A stretch of 35,959 nucleotides of DNA from Candidatus Amesbacteria bacterium RBG_19FT_COMBO_48_16 (GTDB taxonomy: Bacteria; Patescibacteriota; Microgenomatia; CAZETR01; Amesbacteraceae), in NCBI GenBank assembly GCA_001775555.1, contig MEXE01000037.1, forward strand, positions 1 to 35,959. Direction: 5' to 3'. Of the stretch, positions 6,821 through 14,980 are shown piece after piece. The notes beneath the pieces were generated by a model. That model was not told the DNA's origin and ran no database searches. It saw nothing but the letters and a program-made list of their open reading frames with translations. The translations under genes and the position numbers were made by a program. Each line of letters starts with the position of its first letter. Position 1 is the stretch's first letter.

Positions 6821-8647
6821 CTACCTGTAGCTTTTGGCCTGGAGGGAGAAAAGGCGGGCGTAGGTGCCATTTTTGGCCATCAGCTGCTGGTGGGTGCCGG
6901 ATTCGGAAACTTTGCCGTTTTCCAAGACTAAAATGCTGTCAGCCTTGCGGACAGTACTGAAACGATGGGAAATAAACATAATAATCTTATTCTTACCCAA
7001 TGAGAGAATCTGCTGGAAAATCTTTTCCTCCGCTTCGGGATCTACATTACTAGTAGGCTCATCCAGAATCAGGACTTCGGGGTCCCGATATAAAGTTCGG
7101 GAAATTATCAGCCTTTGCCATTGGCCGGTGGATGGAGTAACCCCTTTCTCGAAATCACGGTTGATGGGATTGTCATATCTTAAGGGTAATTTTTCGATCC
7201 AGTCATCAATACCGGAAGCCCTGGCCATGGCTTTGATTTTATCCAAATCTATTTTGCGATTCACATTACCGACACTGATTACTTCCTTGGCAGTGATTCC
7301 AAATTCCGAGCTTTCCTGGAACAGTGTACCCAATTTTTGCCAATAGTCGGGTTTATTGAGATCCGCTACTTCGATACCATCCACACTAATCCGGCCCTTG
7401 TCCGGCTGATAGAAACCGCAGAGCAATTTTACCAAAGTAGTCTTACCGGCCCCGTTTTTGCCGATAATAGCGATGTTTTGGCGGGGAAGTATTTCAAAGG
7501 AGACATCTTTGAGAACATAATCCGTGGTCCCCGGATATTTGAACCAAACATGATCAAAGCGGATACCCCGGGAAATCGGACCGGGAAGTTTTTTGCCCAA
7601 ATTGTTAAAATACGGATTTTCCAATTCCAGGAACCAGACTAAATCCGCCAAGTACAAATAATTTTCGTACATTTCCAGGATCGCGGCGGTGAGATCGGAA
7701 ACACTTTGTTTGAAAGTACCAATAGCCCGAATGTAAGCCTGGGTAGTCCCGATGGTAATCCGGCCTAATAAAGCCTGAAAAGCAAAGACGCCGTCGAAGG
7801 TGTAAGAAACCGCGTCGTCGCTGATACCAGCTATAAACCCGTAGAACCGACGGCGGGCATACAGGCTGCTGCGCCTGTCGATAATCTGATCCCAAAAGTG
7901 CATGATGTGAGAAGACAAATATTTGTGGATACTTAAGATCCGCTGTTCCAAATAAGACCGAGTCCGGCCCAGATACCAGTAATATAGTCCTCTCTTGCGG
8001 TGGAGTTGGGCAACGGCTGTATCCAGTTCGTAATCCCGACGGATAAACCAGCGCTCTACCAATACGGAGGGCACAAGGGAAATCAGGGAAACCAGAATGA
8101 CCCAGGGTTGGGTGAGAGCGAAAATTGATAGCGATGAAGCGATACCGACAATGTGTTGGGGAAGCCTAATGTAATTTTCACCGATCCGCTGGAGTTTGTT
8201 CAGGCCTTCCCGCTCTATTTTGCTGTATCTGTCCTTAAACTGGGGATCTTCCAAGGTGGGGACGGCAATGGTGGCATATTTTTCCCCGACCAGAATCTCG
8301 ATACGCTGGTAATTACGCCAAAAAAAGAGCCGGGTGTAATAACCGGAAAGAGCCCGGCCGGCCGTACGTACTAACTGTAAACCCAACCGGGCGATTACCA
8401 ACATTATTACCAACCTAATCACTTCGGAAGTTAAGGGGCGGCCAATATTGCCAACCAGGGTATCAATAAAAGCTTTGTCTATTAACAGATTGGGGATAAT
8501 TACCAAGCTATTAATGGAATTGAAGAAAATAGTAATCAGAAGGATAGAAGGGCTGGTGGCCCAAAAAAATTTACCGGCAAACTTAAGGATGAACCAAAAC
8601 TGGAACAGCGCGGAGCGGGTGGTAAGGGATTGATTTTTGGCAGACAC
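6821..8647 (-). CDS. ABC exporter, fused permease-ATPase (MsbA/LmrA type)
   Basis: A 608-residue half-transporter: a type I exporter membrane domain with hydrophobic segments near residues 25-55, 75-95, 165-195 and 275-300, then an ATPase domain from about 360. Walker A is GKNGAGKT (396-403), Walker B is EVLILDE (524-530), the D-loop SNVD follows, and the switch histidine is His561. The signature is PSTGQWQR (505-512) rather than the usual LSGGQxQR, an odd substitution of both Leu and the first Gly. Such proteins dimerise to export lipids, peptides or drugs; the substrate is unknown. It begins 10 bases after serS and should be cotranscribed with it, downstream of the attenuator. Confidence 0.9.
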   Translation of the reverse strand: MSAKNQSLTTRSALFQFWFILKFAGKFFWATSPSILLITIFFNSINSLVIIPNLLIDKAFIDTLVGNIGRPLTSEVIRLVIMLVIARLGLQLVRTAGRALSGYYTRLFFWRNYQRIEILVGEKYATIAVPTLEDPQFKDRYSKIEREGLNKLQRIGENYIRLPQHIVGIASSLSIFALTQPWVILVSLISLVPSVLVERWFIRRDYELDTAVAQLHRKRGLYYWYLGRTRSYLEQRILSIHKYLSSHIMHFWDQIIDRRSSLYARRRFYGFIAGISDDAVSYTFDGVFAFQALLGRITIGTTQAYIRAIGTFKQSVSDLTAAILEMYENYLYLADLVWFLELENPYFNNLGKKLPGPISRGIRFDHVWFKYPGTTDYVLKDVSFEILPRQNIAIIGKNGAGKTTLVKLLCGFYQPDKGRISVDGIEVADLNKPDYWQKLGTLFQESSEFGITAKEVISVGNVNRKIDLDKIKAMARASGIDDWIEKLPLRYDNPINRDFEKGVTPSTGQWQRLIISRTLYRDPEVLILDEPTSNVDPEAEEKIFQQILSLGKNKIIMFISHRFSTVRKADSILVLENGKVSESGTHQQLMAKNGTYARLFSLQAKSYR

Positions 8648-8657
8648 GTCTTAAATT

Positions 8658-9896
8658 CTACTTCCGGGGAGTGATTTTGTCGTGACCCATGTAGGGGCGG
8701 AGGACTTCGGGGATGGTGACCGAACCATCAGCGTTTTGGTAATTTTCCAGGATGGCCAAGGGGGTGCGGGAAGTGGCTATAGCGGTACCGTTTAACATAT
8801 GGATAAAATCGATGGCTCCGTTTTGGCGCTTGAACCTAATGTTTAAATTCCTGGCTTGGTAATCAGTACAATTGGAGGTGGAAGTGACTTCCCCGTAGTC
8901 ACCCCGGGTGGGCATCCAGGCCTCGATATCAAATTTTCTGGCGGCCATGCCGCCCAAGTCCCCGGTGCACATTTCCAAAACCCGATACGGCAAACCTAAG
9001 GCCTGATATATTTTTTCTTCCATATCCAAAATATGTAAATGATATTTGTCGGATTCTTCGGGGGTACAGTAGATAAACATTTCGGCTTTGGTGAATTGAT
9101 GGACACGATATAAACCCTTGGAGTATTTACCGTAGGCGCCTTGTTCCTGGCGGAAGCAGTGGGAATAACCGATATATTTAATGGGAAGGTTTTGAACGGG
9201 TATTATTTCATCGGCATGTTTACCGGCCAGAGTAACTTCGGCTGTGGCAATTAACCCGAGGTCTTCGCCTTCGATGGTATAGGTCTGGGCTTCATTGCCT
9301 TTGGGCATGTAGCCGGTACCTAAATAGTATCGGGCTTTGGCCAGGTCCGGGGTGATAACCGGCAGGAAACCTTCTTTCTGCAATAAATCAAAAGTAAACC
9401 GGACCAGAGCCAGTTCTAATAGTGCGCCGTCACCGTACCAGTAGTAAAACTGGGAGCCAACTACTTTGGCCCCGGTAACGAAATCCAAAATATTTAGATA
9501 TTTACCCAATTCCAGATGATCCTTGGGCTGAAAGTCAAATTTGCGGGGGACTCCCCACTTTCTGACTTCGACATTCTCTGTTTCGTTTTTACCAAGCGGA
9601 GCTTCGGGTCGGGGGAGGTTGGGAATTTGACTTAATATTTCTTCCAATTGAGATTTTGTCTTATCTGCTTCCGACTCAATTTGCTTGAGCTCGGTTTTAA
9701 GTTTCTTACCCTCGCCTATCTGATCTTTGGTAAGGGCATTGCGGGAAGCGCGCAGGGTTTCACTGGTATGCAGGTGCCGGCGATACTGAGTGTCCAGTTT
9801 TTGTGCCTGGTCAACCAGGTCGGGATCGTAACCTTTGGCAGACACACCTTTTTTTACCAGGTCGGATTGTTCGCGAATTAGCTTGATGTCTAACAT
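8658..9896 (-). CDS. serS: Seryl-tRNA synthetase
   Basis: A 412-residue class II synthetase that charges tRNA-Ser. The N-terminal tRNA-binding arm (about 30-105) is a long charged coiled coil. Motif 2 is FRQEQGAYGKYSKGLYRVHQ, with the neighbouring FTKAEMF, and motif 3 is GTAIATSRTPLAILENYQ. The start MLDIKLIREQSDLV is the canonical SerRS N-terminus. The gene is preceded by a 188-base leader with a terminator and a T-box-like element, and is followed by an ABC exporter 10 bases away. Confidence 0.97.
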   Translation of the reverse strand: MLDIKLIREQSDLVKKGVSAKGYDPDLVDQAQKLDTQYRRHLHTSETLRASRNALTKDQIGEGKKLKTELKQIESEADKTKSQLEEILSQIPNLPRPEAPLGKNETENVEVRKWGVPRKFDFQPKDHLELGKYLNILDFVTGAKVVGSQFYYWYGDGALLELALVRFTFDLLQKEGFLPVITPDLAKARYYLGTGYMPKGNEAQTYTIEGEDLGLIATAEVTLAGKHADEIIPVQNLPIKYIGYSHCFRQEQGAYGKYSKGLYRVHQFTKAEMFIYCTPEESDKYHLHILDMEEKIYQALGLPYRVLEMCTGDLGGMAARKFDIEAWMPTRGDYGEVTSTSNCTDYQARNLNIRFKRQNGAIDFIHMLNGTAIATSRTPLAILENYQNADGSVTIPEVLRPYMGHDKITPRK

Positions 9897-9916
9897 AATT
9901 TAATCTTAACAGTAAT

Positions 9917-9941
9917 AAAAAAACTCGCAAATGTTTGCGAG
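9917..9941 (-). terminator. Intrinsic terminator (attenuator) before serS
   Basis: On the minus strand CTCGCAA (9941-9935), a four-base loop and TTGCGAG form a perfect stem directly followed by seven Ts (9923-9917). It ends about 20 bases before the serS ATG, so it would stop transcription of serS unless disrupted, consistent with attenuation by the upstream leader. Confidence 0.85.
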
Positions 9942-10012
9942 CTGCGGTTTCAGGTGCCACCTCAACTAATACTTAATTTGGAAGCTGTTACGGGCTGACC
10001 CGGGCTACTTCG

Positions 10013-10031
10013 CCCTTCGACAAGCTCAGGG
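10013..10031. repeat. 19-bp dispersed repeat, copy 1
   Basis: CCCTTCGACAAGCTCAGGG, an imperfect palindrome (CCCT/AGGG ends), occurs exactly again at 17704-17722. This copy lies inside the serS leader between the short Stem I and the T-box core. Similar palindromes are widespread as dispersed repeats in bacterial genomes. Confidence 0.75.
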
Positions 10032-10091
10032 CTATGAAGCCAGCATCGTCCGATGGAATTCGGACTCAAGCGCTTTTTTAACTTAGAGCGT

Positions 10092-10120
10092 ATTTTAATC
10101 CTTTTGCAAGGGTTGATCAA
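10092..10120 (-). promoter_or_regulatory. serS promoter
   Basis: Minus-strand TTGATC (10120-10115), 17-bp spacer, TAAAAT (10097-10092), overlapping the 3' end of the preceding hypothetical gene. The predicted start near 10084 gives a leader of about 188 bases containing the T-box-like element and terminator. Confidence 0.6.
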
Positions 10121-10637
10121 GCGTCAAACTGGGTGCCGATTTTCTTTTTTCTCTTTTCCTAAATGCCTGGTCATTTTCCATGGCAATTATTCTTATTCTA
10201 TCTAAAATCTCTCCTGGTACAGCCGCCAGAGACGGAAAATTTAAGGTGTTTAAAGCTCCCGTAAAACCGTATTGAATACACCATTCCATGGCTTTTATTT
10301 CTTCTTGAGAAGGATAAAAATTAGCAGACATATGACCTGCGTTTGGATTTTTTGGCATAGAATCGGAAATGGCAATCGCAGCTTCGGTAAGTTTAAATAA
10401 ATAGGAAGCAGGGCCTAAAAGAGCATTCGGATCATCCCGAACTACAAACCTGGCTGTTCGGGCTTCATCGATAAGAACTTGAATTGCTCCAATTTGTAAT
10501 ACCGCAAGACGGACCGGCCCTAAAGCAGGATAAATTTCTGCCGTTAAATTATCGATATTTCCAGCGCCCACATCTTTTCTTGCGTTTTCAACCTGCTGAT
10601 TGTAAGTTAATTCTGAAGGTGGTTCCTGTTCGGCCAT
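10095..10637 (-). CDS. Hypothetical protein, mostly helical
   Basis: Not recognised. The 180-residue soluble protein has no signal peptide or membrane segment. It has an acidic N-terminus (MAEQEPPSELTYNQQ), a hydrophobic helical middle (LAVLQIGAIQVLIDEARTARFVV) and a basic C-terminal tail (RKREKRKSAP). One Cys-containing segment, MEWCIQYGFTGALNTLNFPS, is the most distinctive stretch. It is last in the greA-lysS-HD operon, starting 14 bases after the HD gene. Its 3' end contains the serS promoter. Confidence 0.72.
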   Translation of the reverse strand: MAEQEPPSELTYNQQVENARKDVGAGNIDNLTAEIYPALGPVRLAVLQIGAIQVLIDEARTARFVVRDDPNALLGPASYLFKLTEAAIAISDSMPKNPNAGHMSANFYPSQEEIKAMEWCIQYGFTGALNTLNFPSLAAVPGEILDRIRIIAMENDQAFRKREKRKSAPSLTLDQPLQKD

Positions 10638-10651
10638 GATGGCTGATTATA

Positions 10652-11218
10652 CTACAGGCCGATCTGTGAGGCAATTTGCTGCATGGCGGAGAGGGAGAGA
10701 GCGATAAAGTCATCGAGCTCTATACCCAGTTTTTCCTGACAGAGTGCGATTTGTTCGCGATGCGCTCCGGCGGCAAAAGATTTTTGGGGGAATTTTTTCA
10801 GAACCGCTTCTACAGTCACCGAAGAAAGTTTTTTGTCCGGCATGACTAAAGCTACAGCCACTATCAGGCCGGTGAGCTCGTCACTGCAGTAAAGGGACCA
10901 TTCGAGGTAGTTTGCGGGCTGGTTTTGGCCGGTATGGACGAAGTTGTGAGAAAGGATGGCGGAGAGAATCTCCTGATCAGTCTCCCCCATTTCAGTCAGC
11001 CACGCGTGCATTAGAAGAGTGTGTTTGGCCGGAGTATCTTTGGATAATTCATAATCGCCGTCGTGCAGAAGTCCCACTATCCCCCACTTCTGGGCTGAAG
11101 CTTCGAAGTGCTTCGCTAACGCTCGCATCACCGCCTCCACTGCCAGACAATGGCGGCGCAAGTTCCGGTTTTGCATCCGGGAAGTCAGTAGCTGCCAAGC
11201 TTGGTCCCTGGTGATCAT
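10652..11218 (-). CDS. HD-domain phosphohydrolase
   Basis: A 188-residue HD-superfamily protein. The metal ligands are visible: His23 in RRHCLAVEAVM, His52-Asp53 in LLHDGDYE, His91 in LSHNFVH and Asp113 in YCSDELTGL. This is the compact form related to predicted HDIG hydrolases that act on nucleotides or phosphate esters; the substrate cannot be inferred. The line HDGDYE differs from the common HDIGK/HDIDY only at a non-ligand position. It starts 15 bases after lysS and 14 bases before the next gene, so it is in the greA-lysS operon. Confidence 0.85.
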   Translation of the reverse strand: MITRDQAWQLLTSRMQNRNLRRHCLAVEAVMRALAKHFEASAQKWGIVGLLHDGDYELSKDTPAKHTLLMHAWLTEMGETDQEILSAILSHNFVHTGQNQPANYLEWSLYCSDELTGLIVAVALVMPDKKLSSVTVEAVLKKFPQKSFAAGAHREQIALCQEKLGIELDDFIALSLSAMQQIASQIGL

Positions 11219-11233
11219 AAATATAGGTTTAAA

Positions 11234-12724
11234 CTAAGGTGAATGGGTCTTTGAGGATGAAAAAGGGCGGAGGGTAGGGAAAAGAATGACTTCTTTGATA
11301 ATGGGGGTGTTGGTAAACAGCATTACCATTCGATCGATACCGATTGCTATTCCACAAGTTGGCGGAAAACCATGTTCAATAGCTTCTAGGTAGTCATAAT
11401 CTGTTTGATGGGCTTCTTCGAATCCGGCTTTTTCTCTTTTCTTTTCTTCAATAAATCGCTGATATAAATCCAGTGGATCATTTAATTCTGTATAGTTATT
11501 ACCCAGTTCGGAACCGAAGGCAAACATTTCAAATCTCTGAGTAAATCTTGGATCGGGACATTTTTTAGCCAAGGGAGAAATTTCGATAGGATAGTTGTAT
11601 ATAATTGTTGGTTGGACAAGCTTTTCTTCTACGGCTTCCTCAAAAACAAACGCGATAATTTCGCCAATTTTATTCAATTTATTGAGCAATTTTAATTTTT
11701 CTTTGGGAATTTCCAGCTTTGAGATGGCGATTTTTGCTTCCTCAGTCGTTTGCCAATCTAAAGGATTTAGATGACAAAATTCTTTGATAGCTCCAACATA
11801 GCTGTATCTTTTCCAAGGCCGTTTTACATCCATTGCTAAACCCTGGTAATTAATTTGAGTGGTACCTAGTACTTTTTTGGCCGCATACTCAAATATTTCT
11901 TCGATCATGTCCATCCCATACTGATAATCTTGAAAAGCTATCATAGCTTCAAACATGGTAAATTCCGGATTATGGTCATGATCCACTCCTTCATTTCTAA
12001 AGACCTTAGTAATCTCGTACACTTTCTCAAATCCACCGACAATTAGTCTTTTTAAGTACATTTCATCCGAAATTCGCAGATAAAAATCGCTACCCAAGAC
12101 TTCGTGGTGAGTAATGAATGGTTTGGCAAAACCTCCGCCATATATGGGTTGAAGAGTGGGGGTTTCAACTTCTAAAAAACCTTTGGTGTCCAGGTATTTT
12201 CGAATAGATGATATAATTTTAGTTCTGAGTTCGAACTTAGTTTTTATCTCCGAATTTAATAGCAAATCCAAATATTTTTTGCGATATCGCTCTTCGACGT
12301 CTTTCAGACCATCCCATTCGTTGGGTATGGGGCGCAGAGTTTTGGCAAGAAGCTCGAAATAGGCTATATCGATCGTGATTTCACCCGCCTGGGTAGTAAT
12401 GATTTCGCCGGAAACACCCAGGAAATCTCCCACATCAAAATACTGCAGGAGGTCAAATTTGTCCGCCAGTTTATTTTTGGCAAACATGAGCTGAATTTCA
12501 CCCGTTGCGTCACGCAGATCGGCAAAAATTACCTGCCCGTGCTGACGCCAGCGCCAGAGACGGCCGACTGTGGAGACGCTCTTGCCGTGTTTCTGGCGAG
12601 CGCTAGAGACAGAGATAGAGACTTGCGAATACTTTGACGGGTAGGGATCGATACCGAGACTGCGGAGTTTGGCCAATTTTTGCAAACGGATATTACGTAT
12701 TTCCTCAAGACGGGAGTCGGCCAT
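11234..12724 (-). CDS. lysS: Lysyl-tRNA synthetase, class II
   Basis: A 496-residue class II LysRS. The N-terminal OB-fold anticodon-binding domain (about 50-150) includes VIFADLRDATGEIQLMFAK. Motif 1 is GFLEVETPTLQP, motif 2 is FRNEGVDHDHNPEFTMFE and motif 3 is GIAIGIDRMVMLF. The lysine-pocket segment reads GGGFAKPFITHHEV, where many bacteria have GGAAARPFITHHN, a mild departure. It charges tRNA-Lys. It starts nine bases after greA, forming an operon with the classic greA-lysS linkage seen in many bacteria. Confidence 0.97.
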   Translation of the reverse strand: MADSRLEEIRNIRLQKLAKLRSLGIDPYPSKYSQVSISVSSARQKHGKSVSTVGRLWRWRQHGQVIFADLRDATGEIQLMFAKNKLADKFDLLQYFDVGDFLGVSGEIITTQAGEITIDIAYFELLAKTLRPIPNEWDGLKDVEERYRKKYLDLLLNSEIKTKFELRTKIISSIRKYLDTKGFLEVETPTLQPIYGGGFAKPFITHHEVLGSDFYLRISDEMYLKRLIVGGFEKVYEITKVFRNEGVDHDHNPEFTMFEAMIAFQDYQYGMDMIEEIFEYAAKKVLGTTQINYQGLAMDVKRPWKRYSYVGAIKEFCHLNPLDWQTTEEAKIAISKLEIPKEKLKLLNKLNKIGEIIAFVFEEAVEEKLVQPTIIYNYPIEISPLAKKCPDPRFTQRFEMFAFGSELGNNYTELNDPLDLYQRFIEEKKREKAGFEEAHQTDYDYLEAIEHGFPPTCGIAIGIDRMVMLFTNTPIIKEVILFPTLRPFSSSKTHSP

Positions 12725-12733
12725 GAAGTGATT

Positions 12734-13192
12734 TTACTCGATGGTTACGATGGTGTACAGAATCTTACCCGCGGGAGCAGTGACTTCCACTTTGTCCCCG
12801 ACTTTCTTGCCAATCAAAGCCTGACCCAGTGGTGAAGACATAGAGATCTTCTTTTCGGCAGGATCGGCTTCCCACTCCCCCACTATTTTGTAAACCACGT
12901 GGGTTGAGTTCACCCGGACGGTGACGGTGTGGCCAAAGCTAATTTGGGAATTAGAAGACGGGGTTGTCACCTTGGCAATTCTGATAATATCCTCGAGCTC
13001 GGCAATACGGCCGTCTATAAAAGTCAGCTCTTCCTTGGCACTAATGTAATCGCTATTCTCGGACAAATCACCCATATCACGGGCGGCGGTTAAGCGGGCT
13101 ACCTGGGCAGGGCGGCGGTTATCGACCAGATCCGCTAACTCGGCCTTGAGAGTATCCAAGCCGGCTTGAGTGATGAGTATGTTTTGGTGCAT
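12734..13192 (-). CDS. greA: Transcription elongation factor GreA
   Basis: A 152-residue GreA: N-terminal coiled coil (1-75) and C-terminal FKBP-like domain (80-152). The coiled-coil tip GDLSENSDY carries the acidic residues (Asp41, Glu44) that enter the RNA polymerase secondary channel and promote cleavage of backtracked RNA. The C-terminal SMSSPLGQALIGKKVGDKVEV is the conserved polymerase-binding part. It is the first gene of the operon greA-lysS-HD-hypothetical. Confidence 0.96.
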   Translation of the reverse strand: MHQNILITQAGLDTLKAELADLVDNRRPAQVARLTAARDMGDLSENSDYISAKEELTFIDGRIAELEDIIRIAKVTTPSSNSQISFGHTVTVRVNSTHVVYKIVGEWEADPAEKKISMSSPLGQALIGKKVGDKVEVTAPAGKILYTIVTIE

Positions 13193-13265
13193 AGATTTCA
13201 GAAAGAATTTCTAAAAAAAATAAGCCGCGCCTGGTTGGCGGGGCCAATGTTACTTTACCTAGGGT

Positions 13266-13294
13266 ATTTTACTCACCTGTCAAGTAGTTGTCAA
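13266..13294 (-). promoter_or_regulatory. greA-lysS operon promoter
   Basis: Minus-strand TTGACA (13294-13289), exact 17-bp spacer, TAAAAT (13271-13266). The start would fall near 13259, giving a 5' leader of about 67 bases. A second TTGACA lies in the spacer (13283-13278) but is too close to the -10 to be used with it. Confidence 0.75.
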
Positions 13295-13374
13295 TCGAGG
13301 CTAATTACATCTAATTCAGCCTGTTTAATCAGGCTATTTATGAGAAAACAATCCTGGTAAAATACATTACGACC

Positions 13375-13447
13375 GGCCCCATCGTCTAGTGGCCTAGGAC
13401 ACCAGGTTCTCATCCTGGTAACCGGGGTTCAAATCCCCGTGGAGTCA
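13375..13447 (+). tRNA. tRNA-Glu (CTC)
   Basis: 73 bases fold as a cloverleaf. Anticodon stem CCAGG/CCTGG with loop TTCTCAT gives anticodon CTC (Glu). The TCGTCTAG...CCTAGGACACC stretch closely resembles E. coli tRNA-Glu. T-arm CGGGG-TTCAAAT-CCCCG is intact. The acceptor GGCCCCA/TGGAGTC has a G-U pair and one C:A mismatch (13378:13443). The discriminator is A and CCA is not encoded. A second tRNA-Glu(CTC) is at 17631-17703. Confidence 0.88.
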
Positions 13448-13514
13448 CAAAATCCCCTGTTTCCAACCTTTAGAAAAAAGTATAGGTTGATAATTAACAG
13501 AATTTAAACAACTT

Positions 13515-14822
13515 ATGTTAGACCAGCTTGACCTACAGGAAAAAGACCAAACTTCTACGCATAAGGAAAACCCGCAGGGGATAGCGCCAATATTGAAAGG
13601 TCTTGCGCGTATAGCTATCACAAGAACAAGAACTTATAATCCAGAAGAAGTTGGGGGTTTGGCTCGTACTGAACGATTTCGCAGAAATATTGAGAAAGTA
13701 CAAATCATTGCACATAAGGCCGGGGGTGGTGAAATGCCCGAAGGAACACTTGTCGCAATGGAGAAAGCCTTAAAAAACGGCGCTGACTGGCTTGATGTTG
13801 ATTTGCGGATGTCAGAGGATAACATACTTGTAATATCTCACTCTCCTACGGCTGAAGATGTTGATGAAAGTAGCAAAGTGAAAGGTGATATTTCAGAACT
13901 AAATTTAGCAGAAATAAAAAAACTTGACGCCGGTCATAATTTTACAAATAATGAGCATGATTTTCCTTACAGGGGGCAAGGAATAACGGTTCCTACTCTA
14001 GATGAAGCATTGACGGCTTTTCCTCAAAGTCGTTTTACAATCCATTTATTAGGGCAGAAGGAAGACATTGAAGAAGAACTAGTAAAAGTAATCGAAAAAT
14101 ATAATGCATTCGACAGGGTATTTGTAGCTGGTTTTTCGGAAGGACCGCTTATTAAAGTCAAAGAATTATCCGGTGGTAGGATAAAACGAGGTGCGGGCGC
14201 AAAAGAAACAATTGGCTTTATGGACGCTGTTAAACGCGGGGAAATGCCTTCGTCGGTAGATTTTGATTTTTTCGTTCCCGGGGGTGAAGAAGCTCAATCT
14301 GCTGGGAAAATGTACGAGAAACTTGGAGCTAAACTTATGGATATAGCGAGACAGAAGAAACTGCCCGATATAGATTTTATTGTCACATGTAAAAGTCTGG
14401 GGATTCCCATTTATATTTGGACTGTAAACGACAAAGAAGAAATGATGCTTTGGATTGCGCTTGGAGTGGACGGTATATATACGGATTATCCGTCTCAACT
14501 TAACGAGATAAAAATGCAATATCCTGAAAAACCCTTTGATTTTATTGAAAACTTTGGGGAATACCTCGTTGATGGTCTTGCCGACTGGGTTATTACTTAT
14601 GCCGCAGCAAATAACTTAGGTTGGGAGAACCGCATGCCTACAGCGGATGAAATAGTAGCAGAGGTTAAAAATATGGAATTTAATTCTACAAAGAGAGCAG
14701 ATGGAGTAATCCGTATTGAAAGGCAACTGCAAGATATTGCTGATAAGGTTCTGCAAGAGAATGCTCCAGAATTGGATCCAAGGCTTGAAGAAGTGTTAAT
14801 ACTTGCTACAAACAAACTTTAA
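13515..14822 (+). CDS. Glycerophosphodiester phosphodiesterase-like protein
   Basis: A 435-residue protein. Residues about 60-340 are a GDPD TIM barrel: AHKAGGGEMPEGT (66-78) corresponds to the family H-R-G...P-E-N-T, DWLDVDLRMSED (91-102) to the E-x-D metal site, VISHS (106-110) to V-x-H-D, and the end IPIYIWTVNDKEEMMLW...GVDGIYTDYP is the characteristic W-T-V-N / G-I-x-T-D-x-P closing motif. Substitutions (R to K, N to G, E to D, HD to HS) are at or beside active-site positions, so activity on glycerophosphodiesters is uncertain. No signal peptide is seen; about 60 N-terminal and 90 C-terminal residues lie outside the barrel. The gene is AT-richer than the neighbouring housekeeping genes, follows a tRNA-Glu by 67 bases, and is in a plus-strand island. 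Confidence 0.8.
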   Translation: MLDQLDLQEKDQTSTHKENPQGIAPILKGLARIAITRTRTYNPEEVGGLARTERFRRNIEKVQIIAHKAGGGEMPEGTLVAMEKALKNGADWLDVDLRMSEDNILVISHSPTAEDVDESSKVKGDISELNLAEIKKLDAGHNFTNNEHDFPYRGQGITVPTLDEALTAFPQSRFTIHLLGQKEDIEEELVKVIEKYNAFDRVFVAGFSEGPLIKVKELSGGRIKRGAGAKETIGFMDAVKRGEMPSSVDFDFFVPGGEEAQSAGKMYEKLGAKLMDIARQKKLPDIDFIVTCKSLGIPIYIWTVNDKEEMMLWIALGVDGIYTDYPSQLNEIKMQYPEKPFDFIENFGEYLVDGLADWVITYAAANNLGWENRMPTADEIVAEVKNMEFNSTKRADGVIRIERQLQDIADKVLQENAPELDPRLEEVLILATNKL

Positions 14823-14980
14823 GCGAAAAAGTTTATTTAATCCTCTGCAGAAAAATTTAAATTAGACCTATTAGTAGATTACTCATGTAAATCTCTTAAA
14901 GTTATAAATTGACTATTCTGTGAGTTTGGAATAATAAAACGACGGGTCACAAATAAACTTCACTTTCCGGCAGGGCTTGA

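Larger units (their letters stand above)
9897..10084 (-). promoter_or_regulatory. T-box-like leader of serS
   Basis: The minus-strand leader shows four things expected of a serine T-box. First, a hairpin, GTCCGA (10065-10060), loop AUUCCA, TCGGAC (10053-10048), carries the Ser codon UCC in its terminal loop, as in very short Stem I T-boxes. Second, the core GAGGTGGCACC (about 9963-9953) contains UGGC, which would pair with the 3' end GCCA of tRNA-Ser (bacterial tRNA-Ser has G73). Third, an intrinsic terminator lies just after it. Fourth, it is directly in front of serS. The match to the consensus AGGGUGGNACCGCG is interrupted (ACC, then UGAA, then ACCGC) and I could not fold a clean antiterminator, so this is a probable, not certain, T-box. 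Confidence 0.58.
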
